64,000 nt of DNA from Chrysomallon squamiferum (taxonomy: Eukaryota; Mollusca; Gastropoda; Neomphalida; Peltospiridae), in contig CM022670.1 in assembly GCA_012295275.1 (NCBI GenBank), forward strand, positions 40,035,251 through 40,099,250, given 5' to 3'. How positions within the stretch are numbered: the first letter of the stretch is position 1; the number at the start of each line of letters is the position of its first letter. This document shows positions 26,105 through 41,106 of this stretch, one piece after another. The notes under the pieces are model-generated. The model searched no databases and had not been told where the DNA came from. It saw only the letters and a list, made by a program, of their open reading frames with translations. Made by a program: the position numbers and the translations under genes.

Positions 26105-27436
26105 ATGGCTAGTGAAAGTAATGATAATGAATCTGGACACTACTATGACCATAATGACACATACCACCAGCCCATTCTGGCAAAGACTTGTTTCTTCTAC
26201 AAAGAAAGCGATTACAATTTTGGTGCTGTCAAACTGGCAATCAATCCCAAATATTACAAAAGTTTGGGACCGATTTATCAAGAACTGTCCAAAAAAATGC
26301 CTGGTCTTCCTTACGGTGTCAGAAGTATTTTCACTCCGCGAGGTCGCGACAAAATCATCTCTGCAGATAACTTTGCAGACGCCGGTCATTACATCTGTTC
26401 CTCAAGCAGGCTACAGGCAAAGAGAATGGACTTAGGACGAGTCCGACCTCCCCCACTCTGGCACCTGTCAAAACCCAAAAGCGGAATCAGGGAACTGAAT
26501 GCTATGTTGGCAGAATATGAGTTTGAAGACACTCCGCGGAAAAGAAGCAGGTTTGCCTTCGTTGGTGGGGGAAGTCCAGGAAAACAACCAAAGAAAGTTA
26601 GGATTATGAAAAATGGAGATCCCACTTACAGTCAGATGATTCTGCTGAATCGCAGGACTGCGCAGACATTTGATCAGGTGTTGTCTGATTTGAGTGAAAT
26701 GTTTAAGTTTGCTGTGAGGAAGCTGTACACGATTGAAGGGAGGCCAGTATGTATAATTGCTTTTTCCAGATTATCACAAATTAAATATTTAGCGTGGATA
26801 TTTTTCCTAGCATAATGTTTATTTTCTTGAAGGTATATTCAAGTAAAATTTGTAACAACATTTCACCTTTTTAGATGTTGAACGTAATATGAAGTTTGTT
26901 CTCTTCATTGTTATCCATATTTATATCTAAAGCTCACCACTTGCATTAAATATTTATTTCTTAAAATCCTCACCAGTTCTTCAATGAGCTGTTTTCTATT
27001 TGTACTCCATGACATATTTGTCAAACGTCATTTATGGTGTGTGTGTGTGTGTGCTCTTTCTGTTTATGAGGAGATAACTTACTGCCATGTATTGTCATCA
27101 TCATCATCATGTAAAAAAAAAATAAAAAAAAATAAAAAAAATAAAAAAAATAAATAAATAAATAAAAGAAAGAAAGAAAGAAGACTGTTAAAGATGAATT
27201 CATTCATTCGCTGCATCTGTTCCAGGTACTCAGTCTGACACAGCTTTTCAATGGGCCAGACGTGTATGTCGCAGCTGGTTCAGAGAATTTCAAGTCACTG
27301 ATGGGTCTGATGTACACCCCCCAGCCCCCCACCCGTGGCTTGTCCACCACCAGTTACCGCCACCACCGTCGCAACCTGACTCGAGACTCCATTCGTTCCA
27401 GGTTTAAAGAACACCGAAACAAAACGCAGAAAACTA
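26105..27436 (+). CDS. Exons 1-2: tandem doublecortin domains
   Basis: Exons are 26105-26746 and 27226-27436. ATG 26105 is the first Met of the open frame after the acceptor at 25960. DCX-1 (about residues 26-104) includes [20 protein letters not shown] and ends [13 protein letters not shown]-2 (about 162-240) runs from [20 protein letters not shown] through [13 protein letters not shown] into exon 2, [20 protein letters not shown]. The donor GTATGT at 26747 and acceptor at 27225 restore the DCX-2 core exactly. Exon 2 ends in a basic, Ser/Arg/His-rich linker and joins PLAT-1 in phase 1. Paired N-terminal DCX domains are the layout of RP1/RP1L1 and doublecortin. Confidence 0.9.
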
Positions 27437-28018
27437 GTACGTACAGTATCAGAATTAGTCAGTAAAAGAACATTTTAAAATTATCTTTTGATAAAAGCTG
27501 TTGATTATTAGACTGTTGTTGGTATAAAAAAAAACACGTTCATAATAAAAAACCATGAAATACAGAACAAATTAACTTTAAAATTGTGAAACTAATTTCC
27601 CCAAATATCTGAAAAATTCAGAAGTTTTGCATATCAATAAAGGTGCAGGTTTTGGTATCTTTTGCCTAGCTTGTAATGAATGTACCCACTGTATTATTGA
27701 AATGTTGCCTACAGAATTCAATTTTTTTTGATTATGTCTGTTTCTTTTTTCTCGTGATGAGAAACTCTTTAGTGTATACTGATATGATTTGTTTGTTTTC
27801 ACAGGAGGAAGGTGGAAGGTTTGGGTGACAACAAATGAACTGTCTACTGCAGGGACTCTGGCTCAGGTTACTCTCACTGTGTATGGTCAGAAGGGAAACA
27901 GTGGACCTTTGCCTCTGGGGTCTGCATCTGAAGATAGTTTTCAAAGTGGATCTATTGATGAATTTGATGTAAGACCATTTTTATTTTAAAAGTTATAAGA
28001 GTACCCCTCCCCCCCCCA

Positions 28019-28113
<95 letters not shown>

Positions 28114-30921
28114 GTTTAATAATTTTATTTATTATTATTATTTAAAAATGTATGTGTGTTGCATATACAGGTTGAGGATCCCTTATCCAAAACTCTGAAA
28201 TATGAACTTGTTCCGAGCAGTAGAAATAATAATATCTTACAGTTTTCAGACTATTTTGCATATATAAACTGTATTTTATGCACAAAATTATAAAAAAAAA
28301 TGATTTTAAAAATCCTGCAGACTATCTGTGTAAGCTGTATGTGATAAATAAATGTAATTCATATTTAGATGTACATTCTGTTCTCATGCTATCTCCTTGA
28401 ATTCCAAAATCCGAAACACTTCTGGTCCCAAGCATTCCAGATAAAGTATTCTCAGCCTGTACTGATGTTTTATCTAGTGTGTTGAAATGACAGTACATTA
28501 ACATTCTGTTCAAGTAACATGGCATCTCTGTTATGAATCTGATTTATCCTACAACTAATATCAGGTGGCAGTTTCCTTAAAAAAAACCATGAATGTATAT
28601 AATAAGCACACATAAACATGAAATGTTGCATGGACATGCATAATATATTTTTATTTAATCTGATTTTAACATGTTTGACAAAATAACTTTGTTATTGAAA
28701 CGAAAAATGTAATAGATGATAGTTTCCATAAAAGAAACATGAATGTAGTTTTTTTTTTTAATAAGCACACGTTAACATGAAATGTTGCTTGGCCAAGCAT
28801 AATGCATGTCTGACAAAATAATTTGTTTCTGAAATGGATAATATAATTACTTCATCACTTTTCATTAATTCATTGACAACAGCGTTTAATTTTGTGTTCT
28901 CTTTTGGCCATATCAACAATATAAAATACTGAATAAAATGTTGAAGATTTCAGTCAGATATAATGTCTAGTATTAGTCATATTGTTATATTCTGTGTATT
29001 AATTATGTTAGTGTGAACCAACTAAAATTATTATGAAAGTTTAAAATGTTCTGATATTCTCAGGCATAGTGTTTTCTTTATTAATGATGGTATAGTGCTA
29101 TACATTTTCCAAATCAAATAATTTGTTTAATAAATTATTTTATATTAACTGTTATTAAATGTTAAGTGTGTGTATGTGTGCTGTTCATGTGTATGTATGT
29201 AAAAGTGTCTCTTTTATGTTTTATGATAAAAGAAAAAAAATCTATCACATTTGTGAACTTTTCTTATTGATTAGCTGGATAAGAAATTTTAGTTGTACCT
29301 TCTCATAGACTGGAAAATATTGATAATGTAACTGTGCATCATGCATTCATTATCCTTACAGTAACACTGAACATCACTTATTTCCATAATTAAAGCACTG
29401 GTCAGAACAGTAAAATACCTAACAGGCTTACCAAGAGGCTCAATCTCATGATATGTTAAATACCAGGCTAGATATCTGCAATCCACTATCCAACACACAA
29501 CCAGATAAAAAATAAAATAAAATTTAAAACACAGATTATTTTTTAATTTGTTTATATCTGGAAAAATAGATTAAATGGTACTTGGCATTACACATGTTTG
29601 CTTTGGTTTTTATAAGATCATAATAAATTCCAACCTTGGCAGCTGAAAATATTAGAACACCTTGTACTCTGACAACAGACAACTATAATACATATTTTAT
29701 CACGTTTTATTTCAATTCATTAACAGCTGTAATATTTACTTAGTAGAAAACTTGTACACGCCTGACTACATGTACAATGCACACTGTGAAACTGTTTTAT
29801 TGCTTGTTACAATGTGTGTTGTCATTCCTGCTTGTCATAACACTTTTCAATTCAGTCAAAGTGCATGAAATTATGTGCATTCCTGTGATAAATAATGAAT
29901 AGCTTATACAGCTTGCACTGCATTCACCTTTTAATAACATCTCCCGGCAGATCCATTACAATGTTTCCACTTTGTAGTCTTTTACAAAAGACAGCCACTT
30001 ATACATGTGCATATACATACATACATGCATTCATACATACATTCATGTGTGTACATACATACACAAATACATAAACCAATATTTATAATGCACACTCTCA
30101 CACATGCACACAGACACACGTAATTATATATATTTTCTTTAGCTTCATGAATGCACCTTTTCAAATGCTAAATGTTCACAGATAACATATGATGAAAAAA
30201 AGAAATATATATCTAAAATATTATATAAATTAGTGTCCATTTCTTTGATGCAAAAGATTTATAAACAAATATATTTTGGTAGATCAAATTATAGTACAAA
30301 GATGTTGAAAAAAAAAAAAAAAAAAAAAAAAACATAAAAATAGAAATAATTATTCAAATATTATTGAGTATCTACACCAATACGTTTTTAGTTTTTTTAA
30401 TAACTGAAATGTAAGGTGTAGCCGGTTTTTATTATTAGTAATGTTAGGTTATCATAATATGGTTTTCGAGAAGCTACGTTAGGTCAAAGCAGAACTTAGA
30501 ATGGTATAAAAAGTAAATCTGAAGGACGTGTTGCTATCATAAATTATTCTGTTGCCAGACATTAATGGCAGTTCATGCTAACTGAAGGCTTATATACAAA
30601 AGCCATTATTAGCTTAGCTAGAGGAATATTTTAAGACAGCCTTTTGTAAAACAGATAATACATTCTTTTTATAATTCTCCTTTCATGCTTTGTGTGCTTC
30701 TCCAAATATATACTGTGATAGACACAGAGATATGAATATATACTGTGATAGACACAGAGATATGAATATATACTGTGGCAGACAGAGAAAGTTTGAAAAG
30801 GGTGTAGGGTTTAATCAGTTGATCAAGGTATTGATGGTTAGTCATAAAGTTTATCTGACATTCAGATCTTCCTGTGAAAAGGCCCTGCTCTAATTATGTT
30901 AAAAAGATTTAAAAAAAAGAA

Positions 30922-30958
<37 letters not shown>

Positions 30959-31029
30959 CAAATGAAAATAATTTTAAAAATAGTAAATAATTGTTAAGAA
31001 TTACATATATTTTCTAGAACCTTTTATAA

Positions 31030-31068
<39 letters not shown>

Positions 31069-31782
31069 AGAATATGAATGTTAAAGAAATCATAAGGAAA
31101 ACAAATAGCTTTAAAAATAACTGTGTATAAAACATTACATTGCTTAATGTATTTCACTGTGTTCCTGCTTCAACAGCATTAGACATCACTACCCTTTGCT
31201 TTAAAACTGTGTTACTTCATTTCAGACAACAGAAAAGCTTCTATTTCATTTTACGTAATAAATACCAGAACATTTACATGAAGAACCAGCTGAAATGTCC
31301 AAGTGCATGACATTATTCATTTAACGTTTTGTTTCTTTTTAATAAACTTGAAACTAACACGAAGAAATGGATGTTTTTTGCAGCTGTATGATTCAAGGTC
31401 TGTTGGGCCTATGAAAATCAATTGTAATTATCTGCTGGAGGAATTAACTTAATTACAGTTTGGGATTATGTGGCATTATAACTTTTACACTTAATGACTG
31501 TAGACAATTCTGGAAAATAACTGCAGTGGCTTGTATTGCTTAATGGTTTTTCATTAACATGCGTTTCCCCTCATGCCAGACTCATGTAATGGACTGATGG
31601 TATAAACAACAATGTTAAAATGTTTTTAAAATGATTTTGGCTAATTAAGTTTTTTTTTTTTTAAAAATTTAAATAAAATGATCCCACTCTAACAGAAATA
31701 ATTACAGTAACAATCCATGTAGTTTTAATGTATTAGAATTAACTGGGTGTTTAATAGATGTCATTTATTTGCATCTACTTCA

Positions 31783-31822
<40 letters not shown>

Positions 31823-31832
31823 CAGCAGCAGT

Positions 31833-31869
<37 letters not shown>

Positions 31870-32177
31870 GCAACAGCAAAGCTGATGTATTAAAAGATAA
31901 TTTGTTTTCTTGTTTTCTAGATAAATGTGGGCAACATTGGTGAAATCACCAAAATTCGGATCGCCCATGACAACACTGGTGATTTTCCTGGTTGGCTTTG
32001 TGATGAGGTAATGTCTTCTTATTTCAATGTCTGGCCATTTGTAATATTGTTCTCAACATCAAATGTAGCCAGTAAAATGAAAAACCCATAGTTCAGTAAA
32101 ACAATTTCATTTCACATTACCTTAAAGTACTCATATGGATTTTGTTTTTTATATTTATTAATACTAACCTTGAACTT

Positions 32178-32259
<82 letters not shown>

Positions 32260-35200
32260 TGTGTGTGAGGGTATATATATATATATATATTTACATACAA
32301 AATAAATGACTCATATAATTAAAATAGTGCAGGAGCAAATCTTTTGACATGTATTACGAGTTATTACTAAGATCTATTTCTGTTTGCAGATTGTTTTGGT
32401 ACAATGAAGAGTTATGTTTAGTGTTTGTTTTCAGGTGAGAATGAAAGATGTTGACAGCGGTGAAGAACTCGTGTTTCCATGCAGACGCTGGTTGTCAAGA
32501 GACGAGGATGATCACGAGATTTGTCGTGAACTTCCTGTCATCAGAAGAGGGGAGCCAACTCTTCCTGGTAGGTTTAACACAGAAATTTGTATCTTGGATC
32601 AGTGTTCAGTAACTTGGTCAACACATTTATGTTTTAATTGTTATTAATTGTCAGTATTATATTAATACTTGTACAATTATTGGTGATTAAGTCTTATTTA
32701 TATGAATTTTGTGTTAATGTTAACTTCAGTAGGTTATTAAAGTCATAAGATTTTCATATTTAATTTTGAAATAATAGTGTGAAAAAGGATATACAAAAAA
32801 GTACTTTTCTGTTCCTCTGCTAGTGTCTGTTTATACCAATTAGTCAGGAATCCACACATACATTAGTCATTGATGTAATACATTAAGGATCCTAGGTTCA
32901 ATATCTCCTCTGACAGATGGAAAAGTTTCAATTTTGGGTGTTTTTTTAATGCTAATGTTTGTAAGAGAATGCTAACTGATGTTGAACTGTTTCTAGTTTT
33001 GAAGTACGAGGTGACAACAACTACAGGTGACGTGTGGAACGGTGGCACCAACGCCAACGTCTACCTCACAGTGTACGGTGACCGGGGGGACACTGGTGTT
33101 AGACAGCTGTACACACCCAGAAGAAAAACCACTTTTAAGAAAGGACAGGTAATATGCTTTCACTAAAACCAGCTGAGACAACCAGAAACTCAGTCATATC
33201 ATATGCTGATGTATGTTTTTTACGTTTTAACTGGCTTAGGAAATTCATGATTTTCTAGCTTTAAGATTATTTTATCCCGTTATCTTTTGAAGGTTGCATA
33301 AACATTTTGATAAATCTTTCCAGTTTCACCTTAATTTTTAAATACTATTCGAAATAATTGTTGAATAATCATGTCTTAAAATTACTTATGAATGTAAAAT
33401 ATCTCCAATAATCTTTTAATAAAATTTTACTCACAAGCCAGCAGCCTACAGTTCCAGGAACATTCTGTTCAAGTCATTTGTATTTGACAGATTTTAATGA
33501 TGTCATTTTTAGTATTTGTACAATTTTTAAAACGGAAAGAATTTATAAAAAAACGATTTAAAATAATGTATTGTAAGTTATGATACATCACATAATCAGT
33601 ACATTTGTTATACTTCTAAAATAAAGTTTTTTTCTGCTTTCAGACTGACATTTTCCATGTTGAAGCCGTTTCCCTGGGTCGACTGAGAAGAATAATTATT
33701 GGCCACGATGGTACTCAAGCAGGTTAGTATCTATAATTCACTTTGTATCTCAAGATTGATTTTTAACTCATGTAGGATATCTATCTTTAATATATATAAT
33801 TATTGTTAATTTAGCTTTTAAGTCAATCAGTGAGTGTAGTTTTAAGTGAAAGATGATAAAAACTTTTGGAAAAAGTAGAGCTTAGAATTATAACAATTGT
33901 CTTGTAGGAGATGGCTGGTATTTAGATAAAGTTTGCATCAGAGAGCCAGGTGCTAAACCACATGAAGTGTACAACTTTTACTGTGGCAGGTATGTTTTTT
34001 TCATTTTCTAAATTATTACTAGTTTTTTATCTCTATTTTTTATTTATTATTTTGGTGGGTTTTTCTGTTTTTAAATTTCTGTTAATAGTTATCATTCAGA
34101 AGACATTCAATCCACTTGTAATAACATTCTTTTTTCATAAAACAAGATTATTCTTTCTCATTTGTTAATTTTTATTTTATTTCACTTTATATATTTATAA
34201 ATAATTGTTTAAATTGTAAATTAATTACAATTTTTTTAAAGACATTTAGTCGTCTTGTTATTACTGTTTTTCCCTAGAGAGTTAATCACATATTTAAATT
34301 TTATGTATCATATTAACAGTAATGATTACACTGGTACCAAGAAGTCTGGTTTTGTTTATGTATCATATTAACAGTAATGATTACACTTGTACCAAGAAGT
34401 CTGGTTTTGTTTCAGGTGGCTGGACGAAGGTGAGGATGATGGTAAGATTGTCAGAGAACTCAGAGTGCAGGAGGAGTACATGGACGACCTCATGGAAAAG
34501 AGAAATGTAATAATTTTAAAATAATTATAATCGTTAATTCAGTGTTTTTGTTATAATCTGAAATCATTTCAGATTAAAAGCATGAATCAAAATATTTAAT
34601 ATTTTTACATTTAATTGAACCAAGCAGGTTTTCTTCATGCAGGATTGATGTAATTTAATCCACATTTATTAATAATATTGTTACCATTTGTTGGTGTTAT
34701 TTCTTATTTAAGCCATACATAATCATTCGTAATTAAGTAGTAGTCTTCAGATATTTTGTTTCATTGTTTTCGTCAAATGTAAACCATTATCTCAGTTAAT
34801 TCTAATACATTAAAACTTCATGGATTGTTACTGTTATCATTTTTGTTAAAGTGGGATCATGAGAAATGGAAGTTTGACACTCGGAATGAAATCGTTCTGT
34901 TCTCACAAATCACTAACAAACCTCTTCGAATTAAACCAGATGGTACAGTGGATGCATTGGGAGACATCAAAGACACAAATGGTTTGTTTCTTTCATTTTT
35001 TTTTTTTTTTTATTCCAAAAAAACCCTTCTTACTAAGGCTTATTTAAATTTCATACTAAATTCTGGTATCATTTGTTCCCTCTTTCTCTTACTTTTAGTA
35101 ACAGCCAGAAAGTCATGTGTGCTGATGTTTCTTTATTTGATCAAACAACAGTGAGACTGTTTACTTGTTGTGTTGTGTCCTTAAGATAATTAAATTGCAG

Positions 35201-36626
35201 TATAATTGTGGATTTGACAAGGTTGGATAAGGAAATAGATTGTATCATTAAAGAAACATATTAAACATCAATCAATTTTGGAATATCAGTTTCTGCATTT
35301 AGGTAACATATTGAACAATTTCTTTAAAATATTGAAAACCTTCATGACACCTTACATGAAAAACACAATTTTTATTTCCTACATAATAAATATGGAAGTA
35401 TTGAAATATATGGTTAAATACAAAAAGGTGTACTTAATTGAAAACCTTGCAATCTAGTTTGAACTGCTTGAGTATCTACAATTCCTAAGATGTTTAATAC
35501 TGAAGGATGAACAACTTTGATGCAAAGTTCAACTTTGTATTCTTAATTTCAATTACTCTGATTTTGTTTTACTAGCACTGTGCTTGTTATATCTATCTTT
35601 CAGTCTATATTCTTATTTTATTTCATGCTTGCATGGTTGTTTTAGTTTTGTGCACAGCATTAAACTGAGTTTATTTTTTCACAGCTGTTTTAGTTGTTCA
35701 TGCAAAGAAGGCCACAACACGAGTGTTTAGTTCCAAAGCAAATTCCTCTTTCCACCTTGCAATAGACGGAGCAAAGCTCGTGGGACATGTAAGTATTCGA
35801 AGAGGTGAAATAATGTTTAAAAGTAACTGTTGTCTCATACATATTCATTTGCTCATTAGTTGAGAAAAAAAAAAAAAAAAAATTAAAAAAAAAAAAAAAA
35901 AAAAAAAATTAAAATAAAATTAAATTAAAAATTAAAAATCAGAAATGAAATGTTTTAGTTTCATATGGATAATACAAATATCTGGAAATTATCACAAATA
36001 TTATCATCAGATCTGTATATGAATTTATAAAAAATTTTAAGGCTTTTTGACTTGTGGATTAATATGGTTGTTAGTATCATTACTGGTAAATATTTTTTCA
36101 AAATGTGGATCATTGATGGAGTTGCCTTCAGTGCATTTCTCCACAAATAAAAAAAATTTAAAAACAAATTCCACCTCCCCCCCAAAAATAAATGACCTAA
36201 CAAAAACAACAATTTAATCAAAAAAGCTTCAACAGTTTTTAGAATAAAAATAAAATATTTTTATCTCTAATATTCACCTATTTTCAACTGTTGACAATCA
36301 TAAATTTAAAAAAAGAAAAGAAAAAACAAAGAGTTGATATTATTACTGAGTAACAGTAGAGATGTAAGAAAGGTGTGTACTGTGTTTATTACCCAGGGCA
36401 AGGGTGGAGCTTTCTGTGAGTTCAGGGTCCGGGTTCAGGACAACTGGACTGTGATGCTGGAGGCAATCAGACATCCTCTGCAGTTCATCACCTTCCAAGA
36501 GAACGGAAAACCTGGAGACGTCCGTGGAATTATAGACAAAGATCCTTCCAGAACTTTCTGTGTCTACTGCAAGGTAGGTTGATTTATTTATTTATTTATT
36601 TTTTTTACCATTTTATTCTTTCATTT

Positions 36627-36657
<31 letters not shown>

Positions 36658-36767
36658 ACATATACACACACACACACACAATACAACACACACAAAAATA
36701 CAAAATATGTACATTCATACATACATACATACATTCATACATACACACAAACACAAACACACATACA

Positions 36768-36799
<32 letters not shown>

Positions 36800-36824
36800 C
36801 ACACATTTACATATATACATACAT

Positions 36825-36859
<35 letters not shown>

Positions 36860-37046
36860 GGGCAGTCCAAAAGTAGGTGGACAGTAAATGATAACATTTA
36901 TTTTGAGATAACATATACAATTATATTTACTCCAAAAGACTAAATTTAAATAATTGTAGTTATAAAATTTTGAATAATAAATCACAAATGCCATAGATTA
37001 TAATGACACACAATAATTTAAAACCCACATACACACACACACACAC

Positions 37047-37078
<32 letters not shown>

Positions 37079-39665
37079 GATTTTATATTTACTAATGTTT
37101 TAACCTGACTGGTGTTTTAGGGGATGTTCCGGGACAAAGGGATCATCATGTTGAGGACATCGAGTATCCAGTCAATCAGTATTGAACACGACAGGTCTCT
37201 GATAGGAACTGGGAGGTGCAACAGGGCGGCTCACTTCCGAGTGCACAAGGTCGGCTCAGGGGGCCTGTGCATGTTTGAGAGCATGATCTACCCCAAAAAC
37301 TACATCCGATTCCACGAAGGCAAAGTTGACAGTTTGGTGAGCAGTTTCGGAAATATTCATAAATCAGAGAAAATATTCATAAATAGAAAAAATATTCGTA
37401 ATTAAAAGTTGTTTGAGGGATGAATGAATGAATGAATTTTTTGCACTATACGTTAATTAGTTATTCTTGATGCTTTAAATACAGATTTTTCAGTGACTGT
37501 TTATAGATTCATAGATAAAAACCTTTATGTTCAAGCTCAGTATTAAATAAATAATATTTCTCTGTGGAATGACTGCTATAAATTCATAGATGAAAACTTT
37601 TATGTTCAAGCTCTGTATTAAATAAATAATTTTTTCTCTGTAGGATGACTGCATTTCTTTTTCTATTTTATCTGTTTCAAGTTTCTTTATTTACAATTAT
37701 AATTTTTTAATACACAGATGGAATAGAAATGGAGTGGAGAGATAACAAATTTTAAGATTGCAAATGGAGTAATAAATGTTTTTGCAGGGAAAAGGTGATC
37801 AGATGAGTCACTTTCTGGTGGAGAAGTACAAGGACAAGGGTTACGTCTGTGTTCAGTCTGCCACACAGCGAGGAATGTACATAGGACTCACTCCAGAAGG
37901 TGTCCTACGACCTACTGTGAACACTGGAGTGAAAAACATCTGGCTGTACCCAGAAGTCATTGAATGCAAGTGTTTACAACTGTCAATAAGTCTGAGTTCA
38001 CGTTTGTTGGATTAGATATTTTTACTGACCGTGTGATATCTGTCATTCATTATCAGTGACAGTTTGGGTCTCCGTTCAGTCATTTCATAAAAAAAATCTT
38101 TTGAAAACAGTTTGATTTAGTAAATGCTGATGTTCACTAGAAAAACATTTATTATGCTGTCTGATATAAAACTTTAAATTTGTACTAAAGTTATAAAAGT
38201 TATTCAGAATTATGTTTTTATATAACCAGATGTAAACTGTGGGCATGCATTAGGCATCATTTTTTATTTATAAAATTAGGAACAGTGAATACTTCCAGAT
38301 TGTTCTGCTTTTTATTTTATTTTTGAACCTTGTATTCTTAACATTCATCTGAATGGATGAATTTTTAAATATTAACATTGTTTAATTTTAAATTTTTTTT
38401 TTTTATAGTTGGGGAATCTTCTGAACAAGAGCCAGAAACACAACTGGTGCCAGTAGAAGCTGTCACCCACCACACCCCGTCCCCCCGACGTGCTCCCACT
38501 CCTGAACCAGAATATGAAGGTAGGTGCTGTCCTGCAATTTAATTTGATTAATGACTTATATTTTTCTACAGACGTTTGATTAAATGTATCAAACAGACTT
38601 TCGAAATGAGAAAATATTCCAGCATAAATCAAGTTAAAATGATTTAATGTGTTTTGATTAATAAATTTACAAATGATTAAATTTAAAAAAACAGCTTTTT
38701 CAAATTTGTTTTCGTATTTTTAATATTATCCCAGTGCTTCCATGTTTTCGAAAGCTTATAACTTTCACCTATAAAACAACTATTACGTATTTAATTTATT
38801 TTCAACTGTAGACGGAGACTGGAAGATCGTGGTGAGTTCTGCTGAGCGTTTGGACAATGGAGACCTGGCGATAGTTGTGTATGGAGATAAAGATTGCTCT
38901 GGACCAATCATTCTGGCTGCACCAACCAAAAATGGACCACTGTTCCAGGCTGGAAGTAATGACGAATTCAAGGTATTTGACAGGAATATGTGTTTACTAG
39001 GATGTTAATATGATTTTAAAAATAATAATATTAAAATTAAATACAATGTAAATTTTAATTTTATATTTTTTTAGGGTGGGTTTGATTCTCCATTTAACCT
39101 GTAAATAAAAAGTTAATAAGAGAGATTTAAGAAAGCCTATAACAAAATACACAACACAATGCATATATACATGTACATTTGAAAAGAATATCAAAAAATA
39201 TATTTTGTTTTACAGTTATTTGGAATCACGATTTTATCATTTTACAATTTTATAATGTTAATTATAATGAAAATTAAATTGACTGAAGAAAGAAATAAAG
39301 AAATATACTCACTAAAAATAGCTAATGTAATAAATATGGACTTTTAAAATATTTTGTTTTAATATTTGAAATGTTCAGACTAACCTGGCAAAAGTTGGTC
39401 AGATCTACAAAGTGAGACTGGAACTGATTCCAAAGTCAATAACCTCAGACCCATCATGGAAAGTGAGAGATGTGAAAATGCAAAACATGAACACAAAGGA
39501 ACAGCTGAAATTCCAGTTCAATCGCTGGTTGTCACGACAACAGGAAGATGGAGAAATCATGAGAGAATTGCCAGCTGTTAGACCTGGACAGGAGGTTTTG
39601 CCAGGTAGAGACGTGTTAAAATAGATAGATGTTTGTGTCTTATCATAACAGCATCATCACTGAAG

Positions 39666-39696
<31 letters not shown>

Positions 39697-40311
39697 TTTC
39701 CTGAAACTTGATTTGTTTTTGGTTTTAAAACTGGTTTTTTATTGGGTTTTGATTTTGATTTTTTTTTTAAAAGATTTTGATGCCATGAGAATTATTATTT
39801 AACCATCTGCTTTGTTTTCTAACAAATGTCTGAGATTTAAAAATATCTTCTTATTCTCCAAATGAATATAAAAATAACAAAAAGTCTTTGCTGTTCAGTA
39901 ACGACTGTCATAAAATACAGATTATTAGTTAATATATATAAATATAAAATTTATATGCTAATTAACTGACAAATCTCTCAGTGAATCATCTCTTGACATT
40001 ATTCATTGAACTGGTCTCTGTATTTTTATTTATTTTCGTTACTTTTATTGTGTGTATTTTTTAATTTCAGTTCTAACCTATGTGGTGTTGGTGACCACAG
40101 GCAACATGGCCGATGCTCAGACAACAGCTAATGTTTATCTGACAATCTATGGAGAAAGGGGAGACACTGGTCGACGACTTCTGCTCAATTCAAATTGTTC
40201 CACCAAGTTCAAGCCAGGCCAGGTAAAGTTTTAGTTACTTTTCAGTAAGTACTTTCATACAAGATGGCTTTAAAAAATATCAGATTAAAAAAAAAAAAAG
40301 TATGTTTATAT

Positions 40312-40367
<56 letters not shown>

Positions 40368-41051
40368 AATATATATATAATAAATAAACAAATAAAAATA
40401 AAGAAACATAGATTTTGATATGATTTATGTTAAAAGTGGACAGACAGACAAACAGATAGAGAGATAGATAGATAATAGATAAAATAGAAAAGAAAAACAG
40501 AAAAAAGAAGACAAGTAATGGTTTTGATCTGTATTTGTGTTAAGGTGGAAACATATATATAATAGATAGACAGACAGACAGTCAGACAGAGAGAAAGACA
40601 AACAGAGAGAAAAAGAGAAGTGATGATTCTGATCTGTATTTGTGTTCAGGTGGACACATTTGAGGTTGAAGCTGTTCACCTGGGCAAGCTGACTACCTGT
40701 GAGGTGGGACATGATGGAACTGGTGCTGGGGAGGGCTGGTACCTAGACAAGATTGTCATCAGGGAAAGTGACAGTGCCAAAGAAGAATTCATATTCCCAT
40801 GCGACAGGTAGCTAACTGATTTATACTGAGATGTTTCAAATAAAATAATTAAATTTGATATTTTCTGTTGTTTGTAATATTGTTTTAAATAAGATTTATT
40901 TTCTTAGTCACGTATATTTTTAAATGAATATAATTAAGAAAAAACTAAAAATAAATTATTGGAGAGATGTTTAATTACATTTTTCTTTTATAAAACTGTT
41001 TATAATGGAGTTTTTAATTTCCCTTTTCAGTTACATCTTTTATTATTATTA

Positions 41052-41106
<55 letters not shown>

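Larger units (their letters stand above)
27969..31920 (+). other. Intron 3, largest intron found in the giant gene (3952 nt)
   Basis: It splits PLAT-1 and contains a CT microsatellite (28020-28108), a MITE (28168-28459), a diverged direct duplication of about 150 bp (about 28566-28850), a three-copy 30-bp repeat (30705-30790), a GT run (about 30927-30954), an AAAT run (31030-31069), and a compound AAT/CAA microsatellite (31784-31877) close to the acceptor. I see no exon or RNA gene in it. Confidence 0.8.

Noticed and set aside
36579-36994. Frames rich in Tyr-Ile, His-Thr or Cys-Val
   Set aside because: Products of TATACA/CATACA microsatellites in intron 12 of the giant gene, open in many frames on both strands.
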